64,000 bases of DNA from Lampris incognitus (lineage: Eukaryota > Chordata > Actinopteri > Lampriformes > Lampridae). Every line of letters starts with the position of its first letter. The first letter of the stretch is position 1. The DNA lies in contig NC_079216.1 of assembly GCF_029633865.1 (NCBI RefSeq), positions 63,828,006 to 63,892,005 on the forward strand, read 5' to 3'. The notes beneath the pieces are model-generated. The model did not search any database. It had not been told where the DNA came from and saw only the letters and a list, made by a program, of their open reading frames with translations. Both the position numbers and the translations under genes were made by a program. Below are positions 36,603 to 48,528 of this stretch, in pieces.

Positions 36603-37304
36603 TGTAACGTGCATGGATAAGAAGACACGCTGGCCGCTGGCTCGCGGGTCTGACCCTTTAGTCTAGCGGTTAGCGATGCCTCCTGCGGTGCGGGCGATAC
36701 GGGTTCGCGTCCCGGCCGCGGCAGTTCCTGTGGTTGCGTTGTCCCCCGAATTCGCTACCTTGGTGTCAGAAGTGGGATGGAGCGACCGTAAGGCCATCGG
36801 AAGCGCATGCGCCCTGAGGCGTGAAGGAGCTGATATTGCTTAAGCGCGGGGACGCGCTTCCCGAAGGAGGGGAGTAGTGTAACGTGCATGGATAAGAAGA
36901 CACGCTGGATCGCGGGTCTGACCCTTTAGTCGAGCGGTTAGCGATGCCTCCTGCGGTGCGGGCGATACGGGTTCGCGTCCCGGCCGCGGCAGTTCCTGTG
37001 GTTGCGTTGTCCCCCGAATTCGCTACCTTGGTGTCAGAAGTGGGATGGAGCGACCGTAAGGCCATCGGAAGCGCATGCGCCCTGAGGCGTGAAGGAGCTG
37101 ATATTGCTTAAGCGCGGGGACGCGCTTCCCGAAGGAGGGGAGTAGTGTAACGTGCATGGATAAGAAGACACGCTGGATCGCGGGTCTGACCCTTTAGTCG
37201 AGCGGTTAGCGATGTCTCCTGCGGTGCGGGCGACACGGGTTCGCGTCCCGGCCGCGGCAGTTCCTGTGGTTGCGTTGTCCCCCCCCCCCCCCGAATTCGC
37301 TACA
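36603..37304 (+). mobile_element. TRIM-like mini LTR retrotransposon with tRNA-like LTRs
   Basis: Layout: LTR1 36603-36758, internal, LTR2 36878-37026, internal, LTR3 37146-37304. The LTRs start TGTAACG and LTR3 ends GCTACA (TG...CA rule). ATAT flanks both ends (36599-36602, 37305-37308). Three nt after LTR1 lies TGGTGTCAGAAGTGGGAT (36761-36778), an 18-nt complement of the 3' end of vertebrate tRNA-Leu(CAG) including CCA, hence the primer-binding site. It recurs at 37029-37046. A polypurine tract GAAGGAGGGGAGTAG directly precedes LTR2 (36863-36877) and LTR3 (37131-37145). The internal region is only about 119 bp with no coding capacity, as in TRIM elements, which rely on enzymes from larger LTR elements. 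The two internal copies show no differences by eye. Each LTR holds an A-box and B-box pair. Confidence 0.85.
36651..36724 (+). promoter_or_regulatory. tRNA-like Pol III promoter inside TRIM LTR1
   Basis: An A box TAGTCTAGCGG (36659-36669) fits the consensus TRGYNNANNGG at every fixed position. A B box GGTTCGCGTCC (36702-36712) differs from GGTTCGANTCC by one base. Their starts are 43 nt apart, as in a tRNA. The T-arm-like ACGGGTTCGCGTCCCGG can form a short stem with a 7-nt loop, and AGTCTAGCGGTTAGCGAT resembles the D-arm of a tRNA-Glu-like gene. The same module recurs in LTR2 (around 36927-36985) and LTR3 (around 37195-37253). It is not called as a functional tRNA gene because the acceptor stem does not pair. 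Confidence 0.7.
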
Positions 37305-37384
37305 ATATTTACGAAAGAATCAATGAAGGCATACAAGTGCTTGGAAGCATATCGTAGCGAATTCGGGGGGGACGACGCAACCGC

Positions 37385-37860
37385 TAGAACTGAGTTCAGC
37401 AGAACAACTCATCCGTGCACTGATTTCCTCCAGGCTGGACTGCTGTAACTCCCTCTGCCTTTCTGTTTCTTCGACTACAATTTCCCCGCCTACAATTAGT
37501 TCAAAATGCTGCCCCCACCCCGGTTATTAACAGGACCCCCAAAAACGAATTCCCCTCACCCCTATTCTTGCACCCCTTCACCGGCTCCCCGTTCACTTCA
37601 GAATCCATTTCAAACTCCTCCTGCTGGCATTTGAATCTCTCCGTGATCTCGCCCCTCCCTGTATGTCCGAGCTTCCCACGCCCTACAACATCGCCAGGTC
37701 CCTTAGGTCCTCCCACTGCGGATTGTTTTGGGGGGTTTCTTTTCTTTCTCCCCCCCCTCCCCCCTTTCGTCTAACAAAGGCGGGCGACGGCGCCTTCTCT
37801 GGAACAGCCTGCCGGAGGTAGATTCAAACGCTCTCCAAACGGGGTTAGTTAAACGAGTTA
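37385..37860 (+). mobile_element. L2-clade LINE ORF2 3' fragment
   Basis: The plus-strand translation contains ALISSRLDYCNSL, then PILAPLHRLPVHFRIHFKLL and later LLWNSLPEV. These are the ordered landmarks of the C-terminal part of L2/CR1-type reverse transcriptase ORFs (usual forms ITSRLDYCNSLL, LHWLPVRFRIxFKIL, LWNSLP). A stop and frame shifts interrupt it, so it is a dead 5'-truncated copy. It lies just right of the TRIM. Confidence 0.8.
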
Positions 37861-38500
37861 CGGAGTTCCCCAAACTTGTGTCCGCTCGACAGAAGGGAAT
37901 TCTGATTAAATTTCTCGACAAGAAAATGATCATCCCCACGAGTAACCAATGCAAGCTCGTATTTATGTTTATCATCACACAGTGGAACATAATTCATCAA
38001 GCCTCACAAGGATGAGAGATAAATCAAGTTTGGTGATCATGGAGTGAAAAGGAGAGCCGTCATTGATCAGGGGTCTTCTCAAAAGAGGATATAATTTTAA
38101 TTCAAAATCATTTTTGATCGCATATATGAGTTGGTGGGGTAGACTTGGAGCGGGGACTATGACATGATCTGCTCATCAGTGCCCCGGTAGTGGTGATGCT
38201 GTAGAAAAGGGCTGTAGCCCAAATTGAGGTAATCGCCATATCAGCAAATCCACTTGCAGCTCCCGATCCTTCATTGTGCTTGAAATTTGTAAACGTTCAT
38301 GAGTAAACATGTTGTGTATTTCTCAGGGTCTGTGAAAACCTAACGAGCTGCACACAGAGCGCGTCGTGTTTTGTGCACCTATCAGCCTTTCAAAGGGGGT
38401 AGATTTCTGTACTATTCTTATTTTATTTTACTTTTTTGAAATTATTTTTATGATCCATCACCCATCACCCCCGTAGCCCAAATTTCGAGCGTACGCACGT
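37861..38500. other. Non-coding stretch upstream of TTC23
   Basis: AT-rich sequence with no recognisable exon, and in particular no leucine-rich-repeat coding on the minus strand, where LRRC28 would be expected by synteny. Confidence 0.5.
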
Positions 38501-38886
38501 TGTAAACGAGCGACTTCCGGTGTTGCGGCGTTGTCAACGAACACTGTGGCTCTTGAACGCGCCCCGCTTCAAGCCTTTGCAGTGTTTGGTTCGGAAGCGA
38601 GTTTGTGGTGTGGGAGCAACGATTTGGGTTTTCCGGCTGTCGGTGCCGTCATCTGTTCCGGGGGGGATGAGGGTTTATTTACTCGTGGGTAAATAAAGCC
38701 TACACATGCGGGGCTCCAAACATATCTACACAACTCACATTGAGCACCGGCCGGGAAAGGGGCTGTTGCCGATGAACCGAGCGTTACCAAGGAAACCCGT
38801 CGACTTGACGCGACAGTCGAACAACAACCGCGATGTAGTCAGAAAAACGAGCTCAGAGACGGAGACAAAACCCGCGAAGTAAAGCG
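38501..38886 (+). promoter_or_regulatory. TTC23: TTC23 promoter and 5' leader, with RFX X-box candidate
   Basis: CpG-enriched sequence ahead of the TTC23 start codon. It contains an ETS-type ACTTCCGG (38513-38520) and GTTACCAAGGAAAC (38783-38796), which matches the RFX X-box GTNRCC-N2-RGYAAC with one mismatch. X-boxes close to the start site are a hallmark of ciliary genes in animals, and TTC23 is a ciliary protein. There is no TATA box. The exact transcription start cannot be set. Confidence 0.6.
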
Positions 38887-41346
38887 ATGGACGCGACGGA
38901 ATCGTAAGTGAACGGGCCGAGACCGAATTAGATTTGCTGTTCTGGCTTTAACGCCAACATAGCAGTCTTCCCGGGTTGACGAGACCTGACTGACGTGCCT
39001 CAAATAGGACCTTTAAACCGCCCTTCCGAGGTGCGCTTTAGTTCGGGAATGGGCTTACAATGATACAATATAACAGTTAGACTTACAGCGATACAATATA
39101 ACAGTTACACTTACAGCGATACAATATAACAGTTAGACTTACAGCGATACAATATAACAGTTAGACTTACACCGATACAATATAACGGTTAGACTTACAG
39201 CGATACAATATAACAGTTACACTTACAGCGATACAATATAACAGTTAGGCTTACACCGATACAATATAACAGTTACACTTACAGCGATACAATATAACAG
39301 TTAGGCTTACAGCGATACAATATAACAATAAGACTTATACCGATACAATATAACAGTTAGACTTACATCGATACAATATAACAGCTAGACTTACGGCGAT
39401 ACAATATAACAGTTAGACTTACGGCGATACAATATAACAGTTAGACTTACGGCGATACAATATAACAGTTAGACTTACAGCGATACAATATAACAGTTAG
39501 GCTTACAGCGATATAATATAACAGTTAAGACTTACAGCGATACAATATAACAGTTAGGCTTACAGCGATACAATATAACAGTTAGGCTTACAGCGATACA
39601 ATATAACAGTTAGACTTACGGCGATGCAATATAACAGTTAGACTTACAGCGATACAATATAACAGTTAGGCTTACAGCGATATAATATAACAGTTAAGAC
39701 TTACAGCGATACAATATAACAGTTAGGCTTACAGCGACACAATATAACAGTTAGGCTTACAGCGATACAATATAACAGTTAGGCTTACAGCGATACAATA
39801 TAACAGTTAGGCTTACAGCGATACAATATAACAGTTAGGCTTACAGCGATACAATATAACAGTTAGACTTACAGCGATACAATATAACAGTTAGGCTTAC
39901 AGCGATACAATATAACAGTTAGACTTACAGCGATACAATATAACAGTTAGGCTTACAGCGATACAATATAACAGTTAGACTTACAGCGATACAATATAAC
40001 AGTTAGACTTACAGTGATACAATATAACAGTTAGACTTACAGCGATACAATATAACAGTTAGGCTTACAGTGATATAAGAGTTAGGCTTACACCGATACA
40101 ATATAACAGTTAGACTTACAGCGATACAATATAACAGTTAGGCTTACAGCGATACAATATAACAGTTAGGCTTACAGCGATATAAGAGTTAGGCGTACAC
40201 CGATACAATATAACAGTTAGACTTACAGCGATACAATATAACAGTTAGGCTTACAGCGATACAATATAACAGTTAGGCTTACAGTGATATAAGAGTTAGG
40301 CTTACACCGATACAATATAACAGTTAGACTTACAGCGATATAATATAACAGTTAGACTTACAGCGATATAACAGTTAGGCTTACAGCGATATAATATAAC
40401 AGTTAGACTTACAGCGATATAATATAACAGTTAGACTTACAGCGATATAATATAACAGTTAGACTTACACCGATACAATATAACAGTTAGACTTAAAGCG
40501 ATATAATATAAGAGTTAGACTTACACCGATACAATATAACAGTTAGACTTAAAGCGATATAATATAAGAGTTAGACTTACAGCGATACAATATAACAGTT
40601 AGGCTTACAGCGATATAATATAAGAGTTAGACTTACAGCGATATAACATAAGAGTTAGACTTAAAGCGATATAATATAACAGTTAGACTTACACCGATAC
40701 AATATAACAGTTAGACTTAAAGCGATATAGTATAAGAGTTAGGCTTACAGCAATATAATATAAGAGTTAGACTTACAGCGATATAATATAAGAGTTAGGC
40801 TTACAGCGATATAATATAAGAGTTAGGCTTACAGCGATGTAATATAAGAGTTAGACTTACAGCGATATAGTATAAGAGTTAGGCTTACAGCAATATAATA
40901 TAAGAGTTAGACTTACAGCGATATAATATAAGAGTTAGGCTTACAGCGATATAATATAAGAGTTAGGCTTACAGCGATATAATATAAGAGTTAGGCTTAC
41001 AGTGATATAATATAAGAGTTAGACTTACAGCGATATAATATAAGAGTTAGGCTTACAGCGATATAATATAAGAGTTAGGCTTACAGTGATATAATATAAG
41101 AGTTAGGCTTACAGCGATGTAATATAAGAGTTAGACTTACAGCGATATAATATAAGAGTTAGGCTTACAGCGATATAATATAAAGGCTCAGGGGGTTTCT
41201 TTCTACATCTGTAGGTCCAACAGTTCAAACTGAAACAGCCTTCGTGTGTCTGTGTGTTGCGTATAACGTCGTATCTTGTGAATATGAAACCAGGTTAGAA
41301 CAAATTCTGAAGTTCAAGGGGGTGGTTTTAGTAATTAACGGTGGCT

Positions 41347-41383
<37 letters not shown>

Positions 41384-44300
41384 GTTGGCCTGTTGTACTC
41401 TTGCAGGTCTAGTGAAAGTGTAAGAAGCAACAGCAGAACCACAGATGCGTCCCCTCTCTGTGACAGGCTTGATGCGGGGAGTCCTCCAAAAGCCAAGTTT
41501 ACAGGCAAGGACTTCATCATGACGCCCCCTGCGGAAAAGCTTAGCCATTTCCAAAGTCGAGCCCAAGACTTGGCAAACAACCAACAGGTTGGTTTTTATC
41601 TGTCAAGTAAGGAGGCGGTCACACGCCTATAATGTTATTTTTGCTGCTGCACAGCAGTACTCAAGAACGCTTGCTCGCCTATATCTGCAGACTTCTTGCC
41701 CAGATTTCAGGACAAGCATGCACGCATGCACATATAGCTTACACACAAGTATACACAAAAAGGATGAACAATGGAAACGTAATACAAAACCATCAGAGGA
41801 GAAGAAAAAATAACCTTCAGAAAAGATCCTTTAGAAAAACGTTACCGAGAATTCAAAAATTCTCTGCAAAAGTGGCAAAGTAAAAAAAAAAAAAGTGGTG
41901 GAAAAATTGTGGAAAGATTCCAACAATTTTGATTGCTAAAGTTGCCAAGCCTAACACATGTTGTATTATTAGGGCACTGTAGGCTACCACAGCACTGTGA
42001 GAGGTGATTTTGATGGGCTTTTTGTGTACACAGTTCGATGCGTGCATCCAGGACCTGGTACGTTGTGTTGCCCTGACTAAACTGGCGTATGGAAATGAAC
42101 ATCTGAAACTTGCTCAAGCCCATGCCAAGCTGGCCAATGCATATCTCCAGTTTAAAGGTACTTGCAAAAAGATAATGCCGGGAAAATAATGCAGAGCCTT
42201 GATATTGACTGTGATACTGAGAGTAAAAAATAAAACACTGTTATTTAAGTCAGAAATACAAAGCACACATCAGAAGTTAAGACATGGATGCATGGTAGTG
42301 AAGGCAATACTATTGGGTCAAGTTATGAAAGCTACTAGTGCTAATACGGCTGTTCAGATTTAGAGGTCATATCCTGGAAGTTATAAACTCAAACTCCGTT
42401 GTTGTTGTTGTTTTTTTATCCATTGTTCATCCAGGCTTTGGTATGCAGGCCCAGGGGCACACATCCCTGGCCAGGCAGCTGCTGTCCTTATGCTCCTCCA
42501 TCTCCTCTCGCAGGGAGGACAGACTCCAGTTCCTCACATGTCTCCTCGGCATATACGTCACACAGGGAGGTGCCGCGTTGCTTACAGGCAAATATCCTTC
42601 TTCTTTTCTTTTTTTTTTTTTAATTGTGTTTGATTGTTAGTTCACGGAATGAGAATGTAAATGAAGTCGTAACTGAAGTCACGGCATGAACGCAGCTAAG
42701 TTGGACGGTTGCCTTAAACGACCATAGAATTGTCCCTTGACTTGTGTCGAACGCTTGAGGAGGCAGAGTCCTCCTATCTGGAGGCCCGGAGAACGCTGGA
42801 GGAGCTTCATCAGCAGAGCGGCATCAACCCGGAAGAGAAGATGAAGACCGAGCTGGAAATCAGCATTTCCCTGTCCAGGTCCTCCAGTAAAAATACCTTT
42901 TTGCACTAAATTCAGTTCAATCCAATGTATTGTCGTTGAAAACAACGTGCAGGCACGTGTGTAAAATGAAATAAGGGGATATCTTAGTATCTGGGGTATT
43001 AACAGGCTTTTTGGGTCAGAATTGGAATTGAAGAGTAAGGGCCTTATTGGTTTGCTTTTTTTTTTAATGTATGCATGCAGTAATTGACTTTGGAAACGTA
43101 CGACAAGTGCCGCTATAACAGACAGTACTTTGATATTTAGCAGCACTGTGCGGGAATCACATGCTTCGCTATATTTATTTCCCGTGACTCTTGGGAGTAT
43201 CAAGTTCAGGCTGAAAGACCAAATAACTTTTCCCCCGCTGCCGAGGAAGACCTGACTTTTCCAGTCAGGTCTCGTTTGAAGCGACTCACGCACTGCCGGG
43301 TTATTTTACGTTTCCATTTTCCTGACAGAGGAAGTACCTGATTACCTGATTTACTGTGGGAGTCGGGTTACCTGAGCTGTTAGGCGTGAGTCTGGCCACA
43401 AGATGGCAATACTTGCAGCTTTTTATATTTATATATATATATTTATATATATAAATAAACTCTACCCCCAGTAATTTGGCTGTGTTGACTCACACATATC
43501 CCGTCTTTCCTCGTGCTGCCGTTTCATTGTGATTGTGAAATGGCCTTATAATAGTTAAACAATTCATGTACTCTTTGAATTGACATGAAATATATATATA
43601 TAAAAATACAGCCCCCCCCCCCACACACACACATACACGCAGTATTGTCCCGTCAACAGAGTAGCGGCTATTATTATACAGTGCACAGCTGCAGATCTGC
43701 CGGGTTGGATCCCCGCCTGTCCTGCACCTTCATTTGTTCAGCGGAGGCACATAGTTGATGATTTCTTGCTAATGCCTTGCTTTTTTCTTTCTCTTACCCC
43801 CTTTTGTTAGTTCAAAATCCTCTTCTCCCCCCCCCCCCCGTCTCTGTTTCTCTCCTTCACCCTTCCCCCCACTCTTTCTGCATGATTTAATATTCTTCTG
43901 CCTCTCGGATGTTGTTGTTCGGCAGCCCTCCCAGTGAAGCCTCTTTTCTTTTTTTCTTTTTAACTTCATAATGGAAGTATTGGAGAATCAGAGAGAGTGT
44001 TATTGCCGTGTGCATTACATGCACAAGGGATTTTACTCGGCGTCGGTGTGGTTCAGAATAACGAAAGTGCAGTTTTTCTCCTGTTGTTTATGCTGCATAT
44101 GTAACATCGTTAACAAAGTGATACGTCGACGCCGTTACGCGGTGTGTTTTGTAACTTACTGTTGATGTTGACAAGAGCGGTTTCCAAGGGCAACGCTGGC
44201 TCAGGTACAGATGAGGAGGCAGTAAAGGTGGTGGCAAAGCACGAACGCCGGAGAAACTGACGGCCTGTCTCGGGAATCGTGCTGCCCTGCGTTTTGTGGG

Positions 44301-45211
44301 CCAGTAGTGCCAAATTAAATAGCTTATTGTTAGGTAAGAAGGATCATTCATAGCCTTGTTCTAGAATTGGAGTATAGGCCAAACTGCTGCGGTCACCTTA
44401 CGAGTATATTGTGCGGATTTCCACGTGGACAGGTCCTCGCATTGGACCGCCGTAAAATAATAAAGAGCGTGTGCATCGTTTGTTTAAGATTGCAGGAGAC
44501 GTTAACACCGAGTCCTACTTGTTGTCAGCTGCAGTGGACTCTGAAGTCTTCGTTGCTTTTTGGACATGTGTAATTCTGCCGCAGCACTGGGTTAACCCCG
44601 ACAGGGCTGCTTCAACAGGAGGCACCCTCCCGCCGTTACACACTGTTGTATTTACAGCTAGACGTGTAGAGGGAAAGACTGCTTGGTGAACATTTGAATG
44701 AGAACGTCCAAAGCACTGATTTAAGTCCGACTAGGGACTTAGGTGAGGTGAGATACAGGGGATCTGTAAATATCGCCATCACAGTCAGTTTCTAATCACT
44801 AAGAGTTTGTTGACTTGATATGTGTAATTGGAAAAATGTGCAGACTCCGGCTTGTGTGTAAGCTTGCTAAATCTCCTTTGTTTGTGGTGACTAAGAACTT
44901 GGCATGCTTGTATAGTGCCGTCAGTCAACACTGTTGTGACTGGGGGGAATGTTCCCACCAAAGCCTGGAACAATAAAATAAGCTCGGCCCAGTTGTAGAT
45001 CCTGCTCCAAACATTCCACTCAGCTGCAGATGCACACTCAAGGTGTGCGGTTATGACCGGTGAAACGGGATAGAGTCTCCAAGACAGATTTACTGTTGGT
45101 TTTACACATTTCCATGTTCTCCAGACTCATACGGGCCCTGTTTCCCCTTGCTTTGCTTGGTGTATAGAACTGGTCGCTTCAGTCAGAGTTGTTTTTGCTC
45201 CTCTCTCTCCC

Positions 45212-45292
<81 letters not shown>

Positions 45293-48200
45293 TTAACAAG
45301 GTTTAGTACAGTTCAGACCTGGCACTTTATTGTCTCTCTGTTTCCACCTCACTTTTTCCAGGAGTGAATTCACTGTGTCACTTTCCCCAAGCCCGGCCCC
45401 TAGAGCAGACTTACGTCAACAATGGTCTGGTACCATTTACTAAAGAGAGTTGTGTGGTCCGCTTGGCAACGCATCTATAAATCTCTTAATTATCTGAATT
45501 TCCCCGCTTTGTGGAGTCTGAATTGGATTTCAGCTGCATACGGCATCTCCCCTCACCGGCAGGTAGTGTGAAAGGTTGCACAGCGAATGAGAGAATAGAG
45601 CGACATTGTGCCCCCTGCTCTGTCCGTGCAAGCAGAAAGGCAGAACACACGGACTGTGAGACCGGAGTTGTGCCGCAACGGTTCCTCGCTGCCGTAAAAG
45701 GCTCGGTCTCATGAAATCCCCGCTGCTTCGCCCAGGGCTGGGCCACGCCCTCTAACCATCAAGGCATGTTTTGGTAATGTTGTACCCATGGCAAAAAATT
45801 AAGAGAAAGGGATATTGGATGATTTTGCTGTGCTCCCTACCGCTGACATTTTCACCACCGGGTATGAATACTTTCAGTCATGTTTTAATCACAGCTTGGC
45901 AGGGATCGCCACTCAATAAGTAAACAAACCGGGGCAGTTTTCTAGATAACTGGACCTGCAACCAATCTGTACAGTGTAAATATAGAGAGACGGGCTTGTA
46001 AATAGCCGTTTTGTCTCCGGCTGTGTGACAGTGCTGTAGCGAGTGAGGGTGTCGACGGGCACGGAGTGCCCTCTGAGAGAGGCCACTCCACGAGCAGAGA
46101 GCTAAATTGAATTTAAACTCCATTAGATGTTTCAAATCCTGCAGGGACAGGAAGCAGTTAGCGTCGTAGTCTTATGGGTCCAGTCTCCTTGTAGAGGATA
46201 ACGCAGCCATCCTCTCTCGCTCTCTCTCTCTCTCTTTTTCTGTCCTGCCTACTTTCTATTAGTGGGTCTGAGTGGCTGGGTCATTAATATTTACTCTAGA
46301 GATTTCCGGAGCTTCCTCCATATGCATTAACACAACATGTGATGCTGCAAAAATGGCAGGACACCTATACGTATGTAATGTCAAAAATGTAGAGCTTGTT
46401 GACACCGCGGAGCGCTAAGTAACTTCTTTGTCAACATGCAGAGTCATGTTTAGACCCTCGTCTTTGTTTAGCTGGGTTCCACTTTGTGAGAGGATGCACC
46501 CATAGACGGTTAGCAATGCTTTGTGCAGGCATTCCCTATTATAGTCTGTACTACACAAGGATTCGAAAGCGGAGACAAGCCAAAGCTTTCACTTATCGGC
46601 AGGGCCCTGGTTTGGCTAGACACCAGGCAGTAGCTCCAGTGCTCTAAAATGGGCTCCCAGTGACACAGCACAAAACACACAGAGAACCAGGTTGCTAATA
46701 TTGCTCTAAGTACTAATGTGTTACTGACAACTTAATAATAATAATAATAATAATAAATCAAACTGACATAGCGCTTTTCTAACACTCCGAGTCGCTTTAT
46801 AATAAATGGCGGCAAAACAAGACAACAGATAAACACAACACAGACAAACAGGGGTGGATGGGGAGGGGGTGCTACAAGAGGGAGAGGCGGCAGCCACACA
46901 CGACGCCAGCGGTACACTCCCACTTAAACACATACGAAAGGGCAAGAAAAACAAAAAACCGATAACAATAGACGAAGACTCCACACCATCAGCAACAGCC
47001 AAGGCAGTGAGGTCATTCAAGATCTTCGGTCATGACTCGAGTAAATGAACCAATGTATTGGAACTTGAATAAGTGCAGAATTTATATTCTTATCCTCTTT
47101 TCCTCCTCCTAAAATAACAATAATAACCGCTAAATACTGGGATATGCATTTGATTTCGATGGGAAATTCACTTTTTGCTAAGCCTCCTCCGGGGAGGTCA
47201 GATCACAGCTACAAAGCAGTGCCCCCCAGAGCTGGTTAGGCTGTAGTGTATTTTCTAAAGAAACCTCAGCCTGCCTGAATGCGTTCTGACACAGGGGCTC
47301 AAACCTAGGTCCTGTGGTTTGCAGGGCAGCCTTTCTAACTGATAATAACACGCTGATGCCTCCTGTTGTGTGGGTAACACTCACCACTATACTTTGTCTG
47401 CCTCTTTGTTTCTAACTGGCAGCTTCTTTCTCTGCTCTTTTGTGCCTCGTAGGGTTTTTCACAAACAGGGCAAACTAGAGGAGGCCTTAGGACACTGCGA
47501 GAAGTCTTTGCAGTTGCTGGAGAGCCAAGATAACCCAAAGCAAACATGTTCTGTCTACAGGGACATGGCAACCATTGAGCAGGCCCAAGGCCGTTTACAA
47601 CAAGCCATAGCGCATCTCTCTAAGGCAAGGAACATATGCTCAACGCCTTCATAACCCATACAACACAAACAAACACACATGCAGATATATGGACGCTATT
47701 TGAGAGGCTGCCGTGGCCTGTTAGGTAAGTCGCTCATATTTCTGAATCTGTGATATGTGAGCTGTCTTATTTCATGTGTGTTTCTGCTAGGCTCATGCCA
47801 TTGCAATGAGTCAGAGCCTAGGGGGCCTGGATGGGGCCCACATCTCCCACAGCCTGGCACTGGTCCTCTCTACAGCCGCAGAGTCCCATCACAATGGTCA
47901 GTCTATTCACAGACACTGGACTGAGCTATAGGCCCCCCCAGCACTCAAACAGGGGTTAATTAGGATTTGAATTTCCGACTGTCTTCATGTATGTCAAACC
48001 CTTTTGGATCACGTTTTTGCGAACAACCTTACAATAGCCTCATTGAAAGATGTGGTAGCTGTACCAAAGTTCAACCACGGCTCATTGTGTGATCCCTCCT
48101 TCAGCTACCTTAAAAAGTAAATAAGTTCCATAGTTGCGATGGGAGGCATGTGGCGTATAAAGAGTAATTGAATCATAAGTAATGAAAATCCTAAGGGTTC

Positions 48201-48478
48201 GTATTGAAGAATTAGTGGACCTTCATTTCGCATTTTGAAATCCTGGAAGTGACTGGATACAGAATCAAAAGGTGGTTGGTTGTTGTGCAAAACAAAGGAT
48301 AAAAGGATGTATTGTTTGTGTGTCTCTCATACTATTGTAGAGTCTGCAACTCATTACTTTGAGGAGAGCCTACGTGCATTCGAGAACTCCACAGGTCCAC
48401 AGGATTCAGTCTTCCTTACAGTCCAGGATGACTTCTGTCGCTTCCTTGTGCTAACTGGACAGCCAGAGGTCTCACACT

Positions 48479-48528
<50 letters not shown>

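Larger units (their letters stand above)
42879..47452. other. TTC23 intron 5, large and repeat-bearing
   Basis: A 4.6-kb intron with (AT)n at 43428-43456 and 43590-43602, poly(C) at 43612-43622 and 43829-43840, (CT)n at 45196-45290 and an L2-like tail at 46733-47050. Bases 47160-47345 resemble a degraded minus-strand tRNA-SINE head (a GGTTTGAGCCC-like B box), which is only a suspicion. No additional coding exon seen. Confidence 0.6.

Noticed and set aside
36651..37260. Three true tRNA genes in tandem
   Set aside because: The A and B boxes are good, but the acceptor stem does not pair and each copy lies inside an LTR with PBS and PPT, so a retroelement explains them better.
36603..37304. Plain tRNA-SINE tandem array
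   Set aside because: A SINE would not have a tRNA-Leu primer-binding site right after, or a polypurine tract right before, each TG...CA repeat.
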